Position numbers and translations under genes: made by a program. DNA of 64,000 nucleotides from Myxococcales bacterium (lineage in GTDB: Bacteria; Myxococcota_A; Polyangia; Haliangiales; Haliangiaceae): assembly GCA_028287115.1 (NCBI GenBank), contig JAQBQF010000261.1, forward strand, positions 1 through 64,000, read 5' to 3'. Shown here piece after piece: positions 11,056-20,785 of this stretch (its first letter is position 1; each line of letters starts with the position of its first letter). A model generated the notes under the pieces. It did no database searches, was not told where the DNA came from, and saw only the letters and a program-made list of their open reading frames with translations.

Positions 11056-14000
11056 ATGCCCGAACCGGCCGACCATACCGCCACGCTGGCGCCTCGAGGT
11101 GCTCCGATCGCGGCATCGGAGTCGTCGCCGATCGCCGCGCGCGTCGAGTCGTTGCCGGTCGACGACCCCGATCGGTACGAGCAGATCGGCGAGCACGCAC
11201 GCGGCGGCCTCGGTCGCGTCGTCCGCGCCATCGATAAACGCCTCGGGCGTACGGTCGCGGTCAAGGAGTTGCTGCGCCACGACGAGTGGCACGAAGCGCG
11301 GTTCGTTCGCGAGGCACTGATCACCGCGCGGCTCGAGCACCCGGGCATCGTTCCGGTCCACGAAGCCGGACGGTGGCCGAACGGCGATCCGTACTACGTG
11401 ATGAAGCTCGTCGAGGGCAGGACGCTCAAGGAGCTCCTCGCGGAGCGCCGCACCTTGCGCGATCGCTTGTCGCTGCTGTCGCACGTGATCGCGATCGCCG
11501 ACGCGGTCGGTTACGCGCACAGCGAAGGCGTGATCCATCGCGATCTCAAGCCATCGAACGTGATCGTCGGAGAGTTCGGCGAGACGATCGTCGTCGACTG
11601 GGGCCTCGCGCGCGATCGCAAGCAGGAGCTGCCCGAGCCCGCGGCGCCGCACGCGGACGGCTCGGGTTCGGGTCCGTCGTCGATCTCGGGCAAGGTCGTC
11701 GGCACGCCGGCGTACATGGCGCCGGAACAAGCGCGCGGCGAGCTTGTCGACGAGCGGGCCGATGTCTACGCGATCGGAGCCTTGCTCTACGAGCTGCTCG
11801 CCGGTGCGGCGCCGCACGCGGGGATTCCCAACACCGACACGCCAACGCCGCAAGCCGTGCTCGAGCGCGTGATCGCGGGGCCGCCGCAGCCGCTGTGTCA
11901 CGCGGCGCCGAACGTCCCGCCGGAGCTCGCCGATATCGTCGGCAAGGCGATGCAGCGCAGCCCGCTCGATCGCTACTCGAATGCGAGTGCGCTCGCCGAA
12001 GATCTGCGCCGGTTTCAGACCGGCAAGCTCGTCAGCGCGCACGCGTACACGCCATGGCACCTCGTGCGCAAGAAGCTCGCGCAGCATCGCGGCGTCGTCG
12101 TTGTCGCACTCGCGAGCGCGATCGCGCTCGGCGCGATCGGCGTCGAATCGTTCCGGACGGTCGTCGCCGAACGCGATATCGCCCGGAGCGAACGTGCTCG
12201 TGCCGAGACGGCGCGGCGTTCCGTCGAAGAGCAGAAGCGCGAGCTGACGTTCGTCCAGGCGGAGACCTCGCTGCGCAAGGATCCGACCGCGGCGCTCGCG
12301 TGGCTCAAGAGCTACCTGATCACCGACCACGATCTTCCGCATGTCGTCGATGTCGTCGACGAGGCGGTCGCGCTAGGCGTCGCGCGGCACGTATTTCGGC
12401 CCGGCGATTGGGTGCACGATGCGGCGTTCACCCCCGACGGCAAGACGATCGTCGCGGTGGTTCGCGACGGTAGTGTGCGCACGTACGATCTCGCGACCGG
12501 CGCGATGACGATCATCGGTCACACGCCATCCGCGTCGGAGACGGTGGCGATCTCGCCGCTCGGGGATCTCGCGATCACCGGCGGCACCACGGGCGAAGTC
12601 ATCGCGTGGCCGCTGCACGGAGGTCCAGCGCGCACGCTGGTCGAACGCGGCCGGACGGTCACGTCACTGAGCTTCGATCCCACGTGCACGAAATTGATCG
12701 TCGATCGCAAGATGGGTCCGCTTCAGATCGTCGATCTCGAGGGTCACAGCACGTACCTCGGGCCCGACGTCGCGTTGCGCGTCGCGGTCGCCGCGCGCGA
12801 TTGGACGCACGTCGCCGCACTGGTCGAGCCCAACCGTGTCGCACAGGTCGCGCCTGATGGCTCACCGGGCCGCGTGCTCGCACAGACCGATCGCAGAGTC
12901 GAATACCTCTCGCTGTCGCCGCTCGGCGATCTGGTCATCGTTCACGACGGCAAGGCGTTATGGAGCGTTCCGTATGCCGGCGGCCCGCTGCGCAAGCTCG
13001 CGGTCTACGCGGGTGAGCTTAACTCCGTCGAGTGGGCACCGGACATGCACTCGATCGCGCTGATCGGTCACCGCAAGGATGTCACGCTCGTCGAGCTTGC
13101 GACCGGCGCCACACGCGAGCTGCGAGGCCACACCGACGCGATCTACACCGGGACGTTCACGCGCGACGGCCGCGGCCTGCTGACCGCGAGCGACGACGGC
13201 ACCGCGCGGGTGTGGAACGTCGCCGATGGCTCTTCGATCGTGTTGCGAGGCCACGATGACGATGTCTATCGGGCACGGTTCTCCCCCGACGAGAAGACCG
13301 TCGCGACGGCGAGCCTCGACGGCAGCGTGCGCATCTGGTCGATCGATCACCCGGGCGCGCGCGTCCTGCCCGAGGGAGGGCCGATCGATTGGCTGACCTT
13401 GCAGGGCGACACGGCACTCGTGAAGACGTCATCGACCCTCGCGCGGTGGGACGTCAGCACCGGCAAGCGCGAGCCTCTGTTCTCGTGGGCCGAGATGCCG
13501 AGCAGCCTCGGGATCGGCGTGCCGTCGCCGGATGGATCTGCGCTGCTGATCTACGCCGCGAACTGGACACTCGAAGTTCGCCGCGCCTCCGGTGCACCGG
13601 TCGTGTTGGGCGGCCACACCGCGCTCGTCAGTCACGTCGCATGGAGCCGCGATAGCAAGACCGTCTATTCATCGTCGTTCGATGGCACGTTGCGCAAATG
13701 GGATCCCACGACCGGCAAGAGCACGGCGATGGTCGACGGTCACGTCCCGGTGCGCGGCTTTGCGGTGGCTGCGGACGGTCGGATCGCCGCGCAGGTCGGC
13801 GATAGCACCGTGTTGGTTCGAGCCGACGCCACGTCCGAGACGCTCGGCACGGGCCCTTCGGGGTGCGCGCTGATGGCCGAGTTCGAGAAGGTTCGAGATC
13901 GCCTGATCCTCCAGCGCTGCGATCACAGCCTCGTGCTCATCGACGGCAAGCATGAAGTCGAGCTGCCGACCGATGGTCGCCAGATCACGCGCACCGCGGT

Positions 14001-14412
14001 GTCACCAGATGGCCAACGCATCGCCGCTGCGATGAACGATCGCACCGTGCGTCTGTGGGACACGAGCGGCAAGCTCCTCGCGATCCTGCGCGGTCACACC
14101 GATCTCGTGATGGATGTCGCGTTCTCTCCGGACGGCATGCGATTGGCTTCGAGCAGCTACGACATGACGGTCCGGATCTGGGAGCTCGGGACCGATCGGC
14201 ACCGCGTCCTGCGCGGTCATTCCGCCGCGGTCAATCATGTCGCCTGGCGCGGTCCCGATCAGCTCGTCACGGGATCGCAAGACGGCACGCTGCGCGTATG
14301 GACCGTGCCCGCGACCGCGCTGCCATCGCGTGCGGAAATGATGAGTCGCCTCGACGCGGCCACGAGCGCCGACATCGACGCCGATAACCGCGCGACGACC
14401 TCCACGAATTGA
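11056..14412 (+). CDS. Ser/Thr protein kinase fused to a WD40 propeller region
   Basis: An 1118-residue protein. The kinase domain (about 40-320) has ATP-binding Lys70 in VAVKELL, HRDLKPSNVIV with Asp near 163, and GTPAYMAPEQ. The metal-binding DFG is replaced by DWG, and the glycine loop is the weaker ARGGLGRV. A transmembrane helix lies near 346-366, followed by a charged, probably coiled-coil stretch (about 375-415). From about residue 450 to 1100 it has WD40 blades ending in VWN, IWS, KWD, LWD, IWE and VWT, most with GH...D spacing, enough for up to two propellers. Such fusions are typical of myxobacteria and planctomycetes; the propeller probably senses or scaffolds partners outside the membrane. 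Confidence 0.9.
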   Translation: MPEPADHTATLAPRGAPIAASESSPIAARVESLPVDDPDRYEQIGEHARGGLGRVVRAIDKRLGRTVAVKELLRHDEWHEARFVREALITARLEHPGIVPVHEAGRWPNGDPYYVMKLVEGRTLKELLAERRTLRDRLSLLSHVIAIADAVGYAHSEGVIHRDLKPSNVIVGEFGETIVVDWGLARDRKQELPEPAAPHADGSGSGPSSISGKVVGTPAYMAPEQARGELVDERADVYAIGALLYELLAGAAPHAGIPNTDTPTPQAVLERVIAGPPQPLCHAAPNVPPELADIVGKAMQRSPLDRYSNASALAEDLRRFQTGKLVSAHAYTPWHLVRKKLAQHRGVVVVALASAIALGAIGVESFRTVVAERDIARSERARAETARRSVEEQKRELTFVQAETSLRKDPTAALAWLKSYLITDHDLPHVVDVVDEAVALGVARHVFRPGDWVHDAAFTPDGKTIVAVVRDGSVRTYDLATGAMTIIGHTPSASETVAISPLGDLAITGGTTGEVIAWPLHGGPARTLVERGRTVTSLSFDPTCTKLIVDRKMGPLQIVDLEGHSTYLGPDVALRVAVAARDWTHVAALVEPNRVAQVAPDGSPGRVLAQTDRRVEYLSLSPLGDLVIVHDGKALWSVPYAGGPLRKLAVYAGELNSVEWAPDMHSIALIGHRKDVTLVELATGATRELRGHTDAIYTGTFTRDGRGLLTASDDGTARVWNVADGSSIVLRGHDDDVYRARFSPDEKTVATASLDGSVRIWSIDHPGARVLPEGGPIDWLTLQGDTALVKTSSTLARWDVSTGKREPLFSWAEMPSSLGIGVPSPDGSALLIYAANWTLEVRRASGAPVVLGGHTALVSHVAWSRDSKTVYSSSFDGTLRKWDPTTGKSTAMVDGHVPVRGFAVAADGRIAAQVGDSTVLVRADATSETLGTGPSGCALMAEFEKVRDRLILQRCDHSLVLIDGKHEVELPTDGRQITRTAVSPDGQRIAAAMNDRTVRLWDTSGKLLAILRGHTDLVMDVAFSPDGMRLASSSYDMTVRIWELGTDRHRVLRGHSAAVNHVAWRGPDQLVTGSQDGTLRVWTVPATALPSRAEMMSRLDAATSADIDADNRATTSTN

Positions 14413-15387
14413 TTACGGCGTGAACGTCGCGCCGGTCGCGGTGATGCCGATTCCGAGCGACAGCGCCATCTGACCGTCGATCGTGACATCGGGCGCGAGC
14501 AGGCTCTGGAACAGGGCGTTGTTCTGGATCTCGGAGACCGTGACCGCGCAGTCTTTCGGACTCGTGTCCAACAGGCCGAGCAGGTTCTCGCCTTGCGAGC
14601 CGTTGGCGCAGCCGCACGCGGGAGGGCTCGCGAGCATCGTGCAGTCCCGCGCGATGACCGGGACCATCGATTGCTGGAGCGCCGGAATGATCTTGGTGTT
14701 GAGGTCGCTCTGGGTCACCGCGCCGGCGAGCACACCTGTGCCGATCGAGGTACCGGTGATGTTCGTCAGTCGGACGCGCGCGCCGATCAGGTCGATGCGA
14801 ACCGGCGAGCTCGCGGCGAACATCGCGAGCTGGATCGAGAGATGCCCGGGACCAGCCGTGAAGGTTCCATTGACGAGATCGCCGCGCAGCGCAGCATCGT
14901 GTGGCGAGGCAGCGACGTCGAACGTGCCGGTCCCGGTGAGGTGGTGTCGGCACACCGTATCCGACGGACCGGTGCACGGTGCGGGCTGCGGGTTCTGTCC
15001 GAAGTAGATCGTGAAGCCCGCGTGCGTCGCGGTCGTGAGGTCCGTCGCCTGGAGATCTGCGAGCAGGATCGTGCGCCCGGTATCGACCGAGGTGGTGGCG
15101 CTCGTTTGCGTATTGAAGCCCATTCCCGAAAACGTCGCGAGCACCATGCCGAGCTGATTGTCGACGGTCTGGTCGCCATTCAGATCGAGCCCGTACATGC
15201 GCGCCTGGGTGTTATTGGCTGGGACATTCTGGCGATCGATCACGTAGTGATGGTGCGTACCGGTTGGCATTCCCAAATCGGCATCGACCAGCGCGTCCGG
15301 AGGTGCATCCGAGGCGGCGTCGATCGGCGCCTTGTCATTCGAACCGCATGCGATCAGGAGCGAAATGAGGACGGTATGGGAACGCAT
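14413..15387 (-). CDS. Predicted lipoprotein of unknown function
   Basis: A 324-residue lipoprotein. The short signal peptide ends in the lipobox L-I-A-C (Cys at 14), followed by an Asp/Ala/Pro-rich linker. Near residues 67-80 it has an EF-hand- or dockerin-like loop, LDLNGDQTVDN, with Asp/Asn at metal-ligand spacing. Other Cys residues occur in APCTGPSDTVC and ACGC. No family recognised. ATG at 15387; stop abuts the stop of the convergent WD40 kinase with no gap. The linker type matches the lipoprotein at 10121-10966 but the rest does not. Confidence 0.72.
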   Translation of the reverse strand: MRSHTVLISLLIACGSNDKAPIDAASDAPPDALVDADLGMPTGTHHHYVIDRQNVPANNTQARMYGLDLNGDQTVDNQLGMVLATFSGMGFNTQTSATTSVDTGRTILLADLQATDLTTATHAGFTIYFGQNPQPAPCTGPSDTVCRHHLTGTGTFDVAASPHDAALRGDLVNGTFTAGPGHLSIQLAMFAASSPVRIDLIGARVRLTNITGTSIGTGVLAGAVTQSDLNTKIIPALQQSMVPVIARDCTMLASPPACGCANGSQGENLLGLLDTSPKDCAVTVSEIQNNALFQSLLAPDVTIDGQMALSLGIGITATGATFTP

Positions 15388-15540
15388 GGCGCGGACGCTA
15401 TCACGCCGGGCGTTTCGGCCATGGGCATGAACAGGTAACGTCTGGTCGGACGCGCTGCGTTCGCGATCATGCCCCTGCCGGCTTTCCGGCTGCCCGTTCG
15501 GAAGCTGGACATTCTTTGAGGGCTTCGGCATGGTCGAGTC

Positions 15541-17967
15541 GTGGGAATTCGGTCCGACGTGGCCCATCGCTACGCGCTCTGGATCGAGCTCAATCGGTGG
15601 TCGATCGTCGTGGCGTCGATCGCGTTCACGATCATTGCGGCGGTGACCGCGATGCGGATCACCGTCCTTGCGGATTTCTCTTATCTGCTCCCGCAGTCGG
15701 TGCGGTCGGTGCAAGACCTCCGTGCCATCGAGAAGCGCGCGCGTGTGATCGGCACCGCGATGGTGGTCGTCGAGTCGGATCACCCGGAGCACCGCAAACA
15801 GGCAGCCGAGCTGATGAGGCAGCGGGTGATCGCACTCGGGCCGACGCGCGTCGCGAGTGTGACCTTCGACCGGCGGGTCGAGCATCAGTATGCGTGGGAC
15901 CACCGGTGGCTGTTCGCGGAGCTCGCGGATCTGAAGGCAGCACGTGACGCGCTCGCGAGCGAGATCGATCGCGCCAAGCTCGAAGCCAACCCGCTGTACA
16001 TCCCGCTCGACGAGGCGCCGGCCCGCAATGATTCGGCCGACAAGCTCAAGGCGAAGCTGCACGATGCAGAGCTCGCAAGAGATGAAGCGGCGGAGATGGT
16101 CAGCAAGGACGGCCGCGTCCAGATCATGATCCTGCACACCGCGTTCTCGACAGGTGATGTCGATCGCGATCGCGAGCTCGTGGAACGACTCAAGGAGCTC
16201 GGCGCCGGCATCACGCAAGCGATGCCGGATGTCAGCGTCGGCGTCGCGGGAGATGCCGCGGTCAGTCTCGCAGAGCACGATGCGATCTTGAACGGCATGC
16301 TACGCGCGACCGCGGTCACGGTCGTGCTCGTGCTACTCGCGATGGGCTGGTTCTTCCGCTCGACGCTCGCGATCGGCGCGCTGTCGTGGTCGCTGCTCGT
16401 CGGCACGGTCGCGACGTTCGCGTTCACGAAGCTGACGCTCGGCTATCTCAACGTCGCCACCGCGTTTCTGTCCTCGATCGTGATCGGCAACGGCATCAAC
16501 GTCGGCATCATCGTCACGGCGAGATATCTCGAGGAGCTGCGAGCGGGCCGTGATGGCTGTCAGGCGCTCGCCAACACGATCGAGAAGACGATCGCCGGAA
16601 CCTTCGCGGCGGCGCTGACGGCGTCGGTCGCATACGCGTCGCTCGTGATCACGGTGTTCCGCGGCTTCCGGCACTTCGGGATCATCGGTGGCGTCGGAAT
16701 CATGCTGTGCTGGATTTCCGCGTACGTCGTGTTGCCTGCGGCACTCTCGGTCGCGCGTCGTCTCAAGATGCAGCCGCGCAGCGAGTCGCCGCTCGGTCGC
16801 TGGCTCGCGATGCTGCTGCCGGCGCGGCTGCGCGTGGTCGCGTTCGTGATCATCGGCTTCACCGTGTTCGCCGGTGGGATCACGCTGCGCTACCTGGGCG
16901 GCGATCCGTTCGAGAACAACTTCCGCAACCTGCGCTCGCACAGCGACGACATCTCCGAGGCGCAGCACTGGATGACGAAGATCGATCAGGCTTTCGGCCA
17001 AGGCGTCGACGGCGGGTTCGTGATTGCGGTCGCGCATCGCGAACAGGTCGCGCCGCTGCAAAAGCAGCTCAAGGACCGCGATCGCGGTAAGCCCGAGGGC
17101 GAGCGGCTGTTCGCGAACGTCGTCTCGATCAATGATCTGCTGCCGAGCGATCAACCGAACAAGCTCTCGGTGCTCGCGGAGATCCGTGCGCTGCTATCGG
17201 GCAAGGACATCGATGCGCTCGCCGATGCCGACCGTGCCGAGGCGCTGCGGCTGCGACCTCCGGACGATCTGAAGGCACTCTCCGACAACGACATTCCAGA
17301 AGCGATCGCATGGCCGTTCATCGAAGCCGACGGCACGCGCGGCAAGCTGCTCCTCGCGACCGCGGGCAAGGGTTACGAGATCTGGGATGCGCACGATACG
17401 GTCCGGTTCTCGGACAACGTGCGTGCGCTCGAGCTTCCCGAAGGCGCGCACCTCGGCGGTGCCTCGTTCGTGTTCGCCGACGTGCTCGATGCCGTCCTCA
17501 CCGACGGCCCGCGGGCGACGCTCGCGGCCGCGGCGGGCGCGATCCTGATCGTCTTGCTCGTGCTCGGGTTCAATCGCTTCGGGTTCGTGACGCTCGTATG
17601 TGGGGCTTCAGGAACGCTGATGATGATCGGCGCCTCGGCGATCCTCGGTTTCAAGATCAACTTCCTCGACTTCGTCGCGCTGCCGATCACGATCGGCATC
17701 GGCATCGAGTACGCGGTCAACATCGTCGCGCGATCACGCCAAGAAGGCGAAGGTCACGGTGCCGCCGTGCTCGCCTCGACCGGCGGCGCGGTGTTCCTGT
17801 GCTCGTACACGACGATCGTCGGCTACGGCTCGCTGCTGCTGTCGCAGAACCTCGGGATCCGCTCGTTCGGGCTCGCGGCGATGCTCGGCGAAGTGACGTG
17901 CCTCATCGTCGCGCTGTTGCTCGCGCCGGCGCTGCTGACGCTGCTGATGCCACGGGCGAAGCGGTAA
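15541..17967 (+). CDS. MMPL-family RND exporter
   Basis: An 808-residue inner-membrane transporter with about 12 transmembrane helices in two repeats, each beginning with a single helix and a large extracytoplasmic loop (about 40-230 and 430-640). The helix-4-like stretches that carry the family motif are GNGINVGIIVTARYLEE in the first half and ITIGIGIEYAVNIVARS in the second. These resemble the HpnN/MMPL group that moves lipids such as hopanoids. Start taken at GTG 15541; an ATG at 15530 is out of frame. The substrate cannot be assigned from neighbours, which are lipoproteins and kinases. Confidence 0.85.
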   Translation: MGIRSDVAHRYALWIELNRWSIVVASIAFTIIAAVTAMRITVLADFSYLLPQSVRSVQDLRAIEKRARVIGTAMVVVESDHPEHRKQAAELMRQRVIALGPTRVASVTFDRRVEHQYAWDHRWLFAELADLKAARDALASEIDRAKLEANPLYIPLDEAPARNDSADKLKAKLHDAELARDEAAEMVSKDGRVQIMILHTAFSTGDVDRDRELVERLKELGAGITQAMPDVSVGVAGDAAVSLAEHDAILNGMLRATAVTVVLVLLAMGWFFRSTLAIGALSWSLLVGTVATFAFTKLTLGYLNVATAFLSSIVIGNGINVGIIVTARYLEELRAGRDGCQALANTIEKTIAGTFAAALTASVAYASLVITVFRGFRHFGIIGGVGIMLCWISAYVVLPAALSVARRLKMQPRSESPLGRWLAMLLPARLRVVAFVIIGFTVFAGGITLRYLGGDPFENNFRNLRSHSDDISEAQHWMTKIDQAFGQGVDGGFVIAVAHREQVAPLQKQLKDRDRGKPEGERLFANVVSINDLLPSDQPNKLSVLAEIRALLSGKDIDALADADRAEALRLRPPDDLKALSDNDIPEAIAWPFIEADGTRGKLLLATAGKGYEIWDAHDTVRFSDNVRALELPEGAHLGGASFVFADVLDAVLTDGPRATLAAAAGAILIVLLVLGFNRFGFVTLVCGASGTLMMIGASAILGFKINFLDFVALPITIGIGIEYAVNIVARSRQEGEGHGAAVLASTGGAVFLCSYTTIVGYGSLLLSQNLGIRSFGLAAMLGEVTCLIVALLLAPALLTLLMPRAKR

Positions 17968-18127
17968 CCAAGTTGGCGATGCTCGCGGGCGAGACGCTAA
18001 GCGCGGCTGCCAACGATTCTGTCCAGAGGAGCTTTCTCGCGCAGGGTTGTTAGGTCGCAAGCTCATCGCGCTTTCACGCGGGCAGGGCAACCGCATGCGG
18101 CGCTCAATCAGACCAACGGTATCGATC

Positions 18128-18985
18128 TTAAGGCTCGAGGAGCGGTATCAGCCAGCTCTTCACGAGTTCCTCCGGGTCGATCCCATCTTCGATAGGCTCT
18201 TCACCGACGGATGCGAGTGCGGGGCGATGTCGATCGATCGTCTTACGCAACTCGATCGTTTGCACCATCGCGGATCTTGTATGCGTTCTCGCCATCGTCG
18301 TGAGCAACGCGCTCGCGACGGCTAGACGCTGCGCCCACGGCTGAAACGAGCTCTCTGGGTGTTTTCCAACGAGTGCCGCGAGCTGCTCCTTGCGAACGAG
18401 GCGGTGATGGAGCGCGTTGCCAACGTGATACGCGTGAACGACACCGCCGGCACTCAGATCGGCGAGCGCATCCGAGAGGCTGCGTTTGGTATACGCGAGC
18501 GATGAGAGCAGGCTGACGTGCGTCCAGCCGAGCGGTGAGAGCAAGAGTGCGACGAGCACATCCGCGCGCGCGCCGACCCCGAAGATGAGGCGTGCGCGAA
18601 GCTGCACCGCCGCGGAATTCTCGACGAGGAACCGCGACTTGTGACCGAGCTTGGCCGGGCGTGCCGATCGCGAAGTGGTCGGCCATTTGGTTCCCCCTTG
18701 TTCGTTGACGATGGCAGCGAAGCGATCGAAGCGACCGCCATGGTCGTCCTCGAACATCTTGAGAACCTGCTTGAGCCGCGATACCGAGACCACGCGTGAC
18801 GCGTATTGCACGCACCAGTCGACGACCTCGTCATGGAGCCGTGGGTCCAGCTCGTCGAGAATCGGAGCGAACGCGATCGCTGCTTCGAGATCGACGGCGT
18901 GCATCGGCTTGGGCGCGCTGCCCGAGACACCAAGTGCGACCCATTGCGCCCATGCGAGCTCGAGACAAGCCTCGCGAAGAGACAC
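18128..18985 (-). CDS. Winged-helix protein paired with a nucleotidyltransferase
   Basis: A 285-residue protein with a probable winged helix near residues 170-225 (HVSLLSSLAYTKRSLSDALADL followed by a GGVV wing). The N-terminal half is helical with many Trp and Asp. GTG at 18985 was chosen: it follows the upstream stop TAG by only 2 bases and AAGGGGA precedes it. Together with the preceding nucleotidyltransferase it forms a two-gene unit that looks like toxin-antitoxin or AbiE-type modules, where a DNA-binding partner controls or neutralises the enzyme. In classical AbiE the regulator gene comes first; here it is second. No direct family match. Confidence 0.62.
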   Translation of the reverse strand: MSLREACLELAWAQWVALGVSGSAPKPMHAVDLEAAIAFAPILDELDPRLHDEVVDWCVQYASRVVSVSRLKQVLKMFEDDHGGRFDRFAAIVNEQGGTKWPTTSRSARPAKLGHKSRFLVENSAAVQLRARLIFGVGARADVLVALLLSPLGWTHVSLLSSLAYTKRSLSDALADLSAGGVVHAYHVGNALHHRLVRKEQLAALVGKHPESSFQPWAQRLAVASALLTTMARTHTRSAMVQTIELRKTIDRHRPALASVGEEPIEDGIDPEELVKSWLIPLLEP

Positions 18986-18987
18986 GA

Positions 18988-19557
18988 CTAGGTCCCCTTC
19001 GTTGAAAACGCGGCGAGCACGCCCGCGACCATGACAGCGAAGCCCTGCGACGGATCGTGACCTCGAGCCCATGCGGCTGCTTGTTCGAGCTCGTCCGCGG
19101 TTGGCGTGAGCGCTTCCAGATCTCGGTGGTGTTTGCCGGCGGGGCGGTCGTCTGCCGCTGCATAAAGCTTGAAGTGAATCTGATCGAGCCGGCTCGCGAA
19201 CAGCACCGTGAGCGCCCCGTAAACCCGACGTTCGCAGCGCGCTAGGAAGCCTTCAGGAAGCCCGAGCTGCATCATCGAGGTCGGGCCGTTGTTGAGCCAA
19301 TCTGGTGCGAGTCGCAAGTACCCTGCAACATCGCGGATCGCCTCTGCAAGTGCGTCGGGCAGCGGCGCCGCGATCTTGAGCACCCCGTTTTCGAACAGCG
19401 CGACGATGTCGAGGTCCTTGGTCGAGCGTTGGATAAAGCGAGTGATCGACAGCGCGCCACCGCCGATGATCGCGAGGCCGTGTGGCTGTTCGCGCTCCAC
19501 AAGGAGCTCGCCCAACGCGGAGAGCGCGGCCTCCAGCTCGCCTGAATTCAGCATCAT
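18988..19557 (-). CDS. Nucleotidyltransferase (AbiEii/DUF6036-like)
   Basis: A 189-residue protein of the DNA polymerase-beta-like minimal nucleotidyltransferase group. The hallmark is intact: a GGGALS turn near residue 33 followed by the metal-binding KDLDIV (Asp-x-Asp) about 15 residues on. Further features are LARCERRVYGALTVLF and a conserved-looking His/Lys-rich end of the domain (FKLYAAADDR, GKHHRDLEAL). Enzymes of this kind transfer nucleotides to tRNA ends or proteins and act as toxins in AbiE/MenAT modules. Two consecutive ATG codons (19557 and 19554) can start it; no SD was seen. It is coupled to the winged-helix gene behind it. Confidence 0.72.
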   Translation of the reverse strand: MMLNSGELEAALSALGELLVEREQPHGLAIIGGGALSITRFIQRSTKDLDIVALFENGVLKIAAPLPDALAEAIRDVAGYLRLAPDWLNNGPTSMMQLGLPEGFLARCERRVYGALTVLFASRLDQIHFKLYAAADDRPAGKHHRDLEALTPTADELEQAAAWARGHDPSQGFAVMVAGVLAAFSTKGT

Positions 19558-19729
19558 CGCAGTTTATCTGCTCGGTTCGAGAAGATAAAGTTCTTGATTC
19601 ACGAAGTTAATCCACGAGACAATCAGAAAATCCAACATAACTACAGACTGTTATGCGGAGATTCAATAGCGGTGGAAGGGTGAGATCTGGCAGCGTATGC
19701 GATGGTCGCGTTGTCGGTGTCTCCAGAGC
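19558..19729. promoter_or_regulatory. Locally AT-rich divergent promoter region
   Basis: This intergenic stretch is clearly richer in A and T than its surroundings, especially 19560-19670, with AGAAAATCCAACATAA and GATAAAGTTCTTGATT type runs. It separates the nucleotidyltransferase gene (minus) from the gene at 19730 (plus). It should hold the promoter of the nucleotidyltransferase pair. I could not fix a -35/-10 pair with confidence. Low GC here fits a horizontally acquired defence-like module. Confidence 0.45.
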
Positions 19730-20785
19730 ATGGCTTCGGTTCGTATCAAATGGTCTGCGGCGATCGTTCTGGTAGCCGGCTTGCTGGTCGCGACCGTGCT
19801 CGCGCTTCGGAACCGTCCGGTCGCTCGCCAGCTCGCGAGCCTGCCGTGGCCTGTCGGTAATGCCGCCCTGTGGTTACACGAAGCTCTCGGCGGAAGCGGC
19901 GCAGACGAATCGTCGACGACCGTGTTCGCGCTCGCCCAGCCCGCCTCACCGGCGACGGTCGCTCTCGCGCGAGAGTTCGTCGCGGAGCGACTGATCGGCA
20001 CCGCGGCGACCGTGCGGGTCGAGGATGGCAAGATCGTGGTCGATGCGCCTTCGTTGATGGATGCAGCCCGCGTGCGCGACCGCGTGCGAGAGATCGACGC
20101 GGAGCTCGCGCGCGGGTACCGCGGGCTCGTGATGAATGTCGTCGTGTACCAATCCGCGGAGCTCGACAACATCGGTCGGTCCCTTCGCAACGACGAGACG
20201 GCAATGAACCTCGGGATCACGCTCGAGCTCGACCAGGTCGGATATCACGTGCGCGTTCCCGACGGCGGCATGTACGTGAACCCAGCGTGGGCCGACAAGC
20301 ATCACTGCCACAACACGCGAATCGAGGGCACCGGCGTGTACTGCCTGATCACGCCGAGCGAGCGCTTCGACGCGTACGTCCACGGTGATCCGGAGCTGTT
20401 CGTCGAGCCACACCCCGATGCATTCGCGCTCCCACCTGGCCGAACGCTGCACCTGATGAGCGCTGCGGAAGCCTGGCGCTTCTACGAGATCGAAGCCGAG
20501 CCGATCGCGATCAGGCCCGATCAGATCGTGGATGTCCGCATCGACAGAGGGTTGCTCGACTTCGCGCTGACTCCAGCCGGCGCCGCTGCTGTGAACCCAC
20601 GCGTGATCGCGCCCGCGGTCGAGGTCGTGATCGATCTCGGTGCGGGCAAGATCCGGCCGGTCACGATCAAATCCCCGGGGAGCAATGCGGTGCGGCTCGC
20701 GATAGAGCTCGATGCGCGGCACGCTCGGCAGATCGTTCGCGACTTCACGCTCGCCTCGGCGGGACTGCACAGGATCTCACGGTGA
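19730..20785 (+). CDS. Membrane-anchored protein, weakly SecD-P1-like
   Basis: A 351-residue protein with one N-terminal transmembrane helix (residues about 8-26) and the rest outside the membrane. Residues about 60-110 look like the SecD P1 base: an alternating strand-helix-strand (TVALAREFVAERL ... VRVEDGKIVVDAPSLMDAARVRDRV). A later LDFALTPAGAAA recalls the P1 head. It lacks the SecD transmembrane block, so it is not a full SecD. No function is assigned. ATG at 19730 is chosen because the signal-like MASVRIKW start follows directly. Its last 9 bases overlap the end of the convergent flippase gene. Confidence 0.6.
   Translation: MASVRIKWSAAIVLVAGLLVATVLALRNRPVARQLASLPWPVGNAALWLHEALGGSGADESSTTVFALAQPASPATVALAREFVAERLIGTAATVRVEDGKIVVDAPSLMDAARVRDRVREIDAELARGYRGLVMNVVVYQSAELDNIGRSLRNDETAMNLGITLELDQVGYHVRVPDGGMYVNPAWADKHHCHNTRIEGTGVYCLITPSERFDAYVHGDPELFVEPHPDAFALPPGRTLHLMSAAEAWRFYEIEAEPIAIRPDQIVDVRIDRGLLDFALTPAGAAAVNPRVIAPAVEVVIDLGAGKIRPVTIKSPGSNAVRLAIELDARHARQIVRDFTLASAGLHRISR

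Noticed and set aside
17968..18127. Space between the MMPL gene and the winged-helix gene as a possible RNA gene or terminator
   Set aside because: No convincing stem-loop with T-run and no tRNA-like fold seen.
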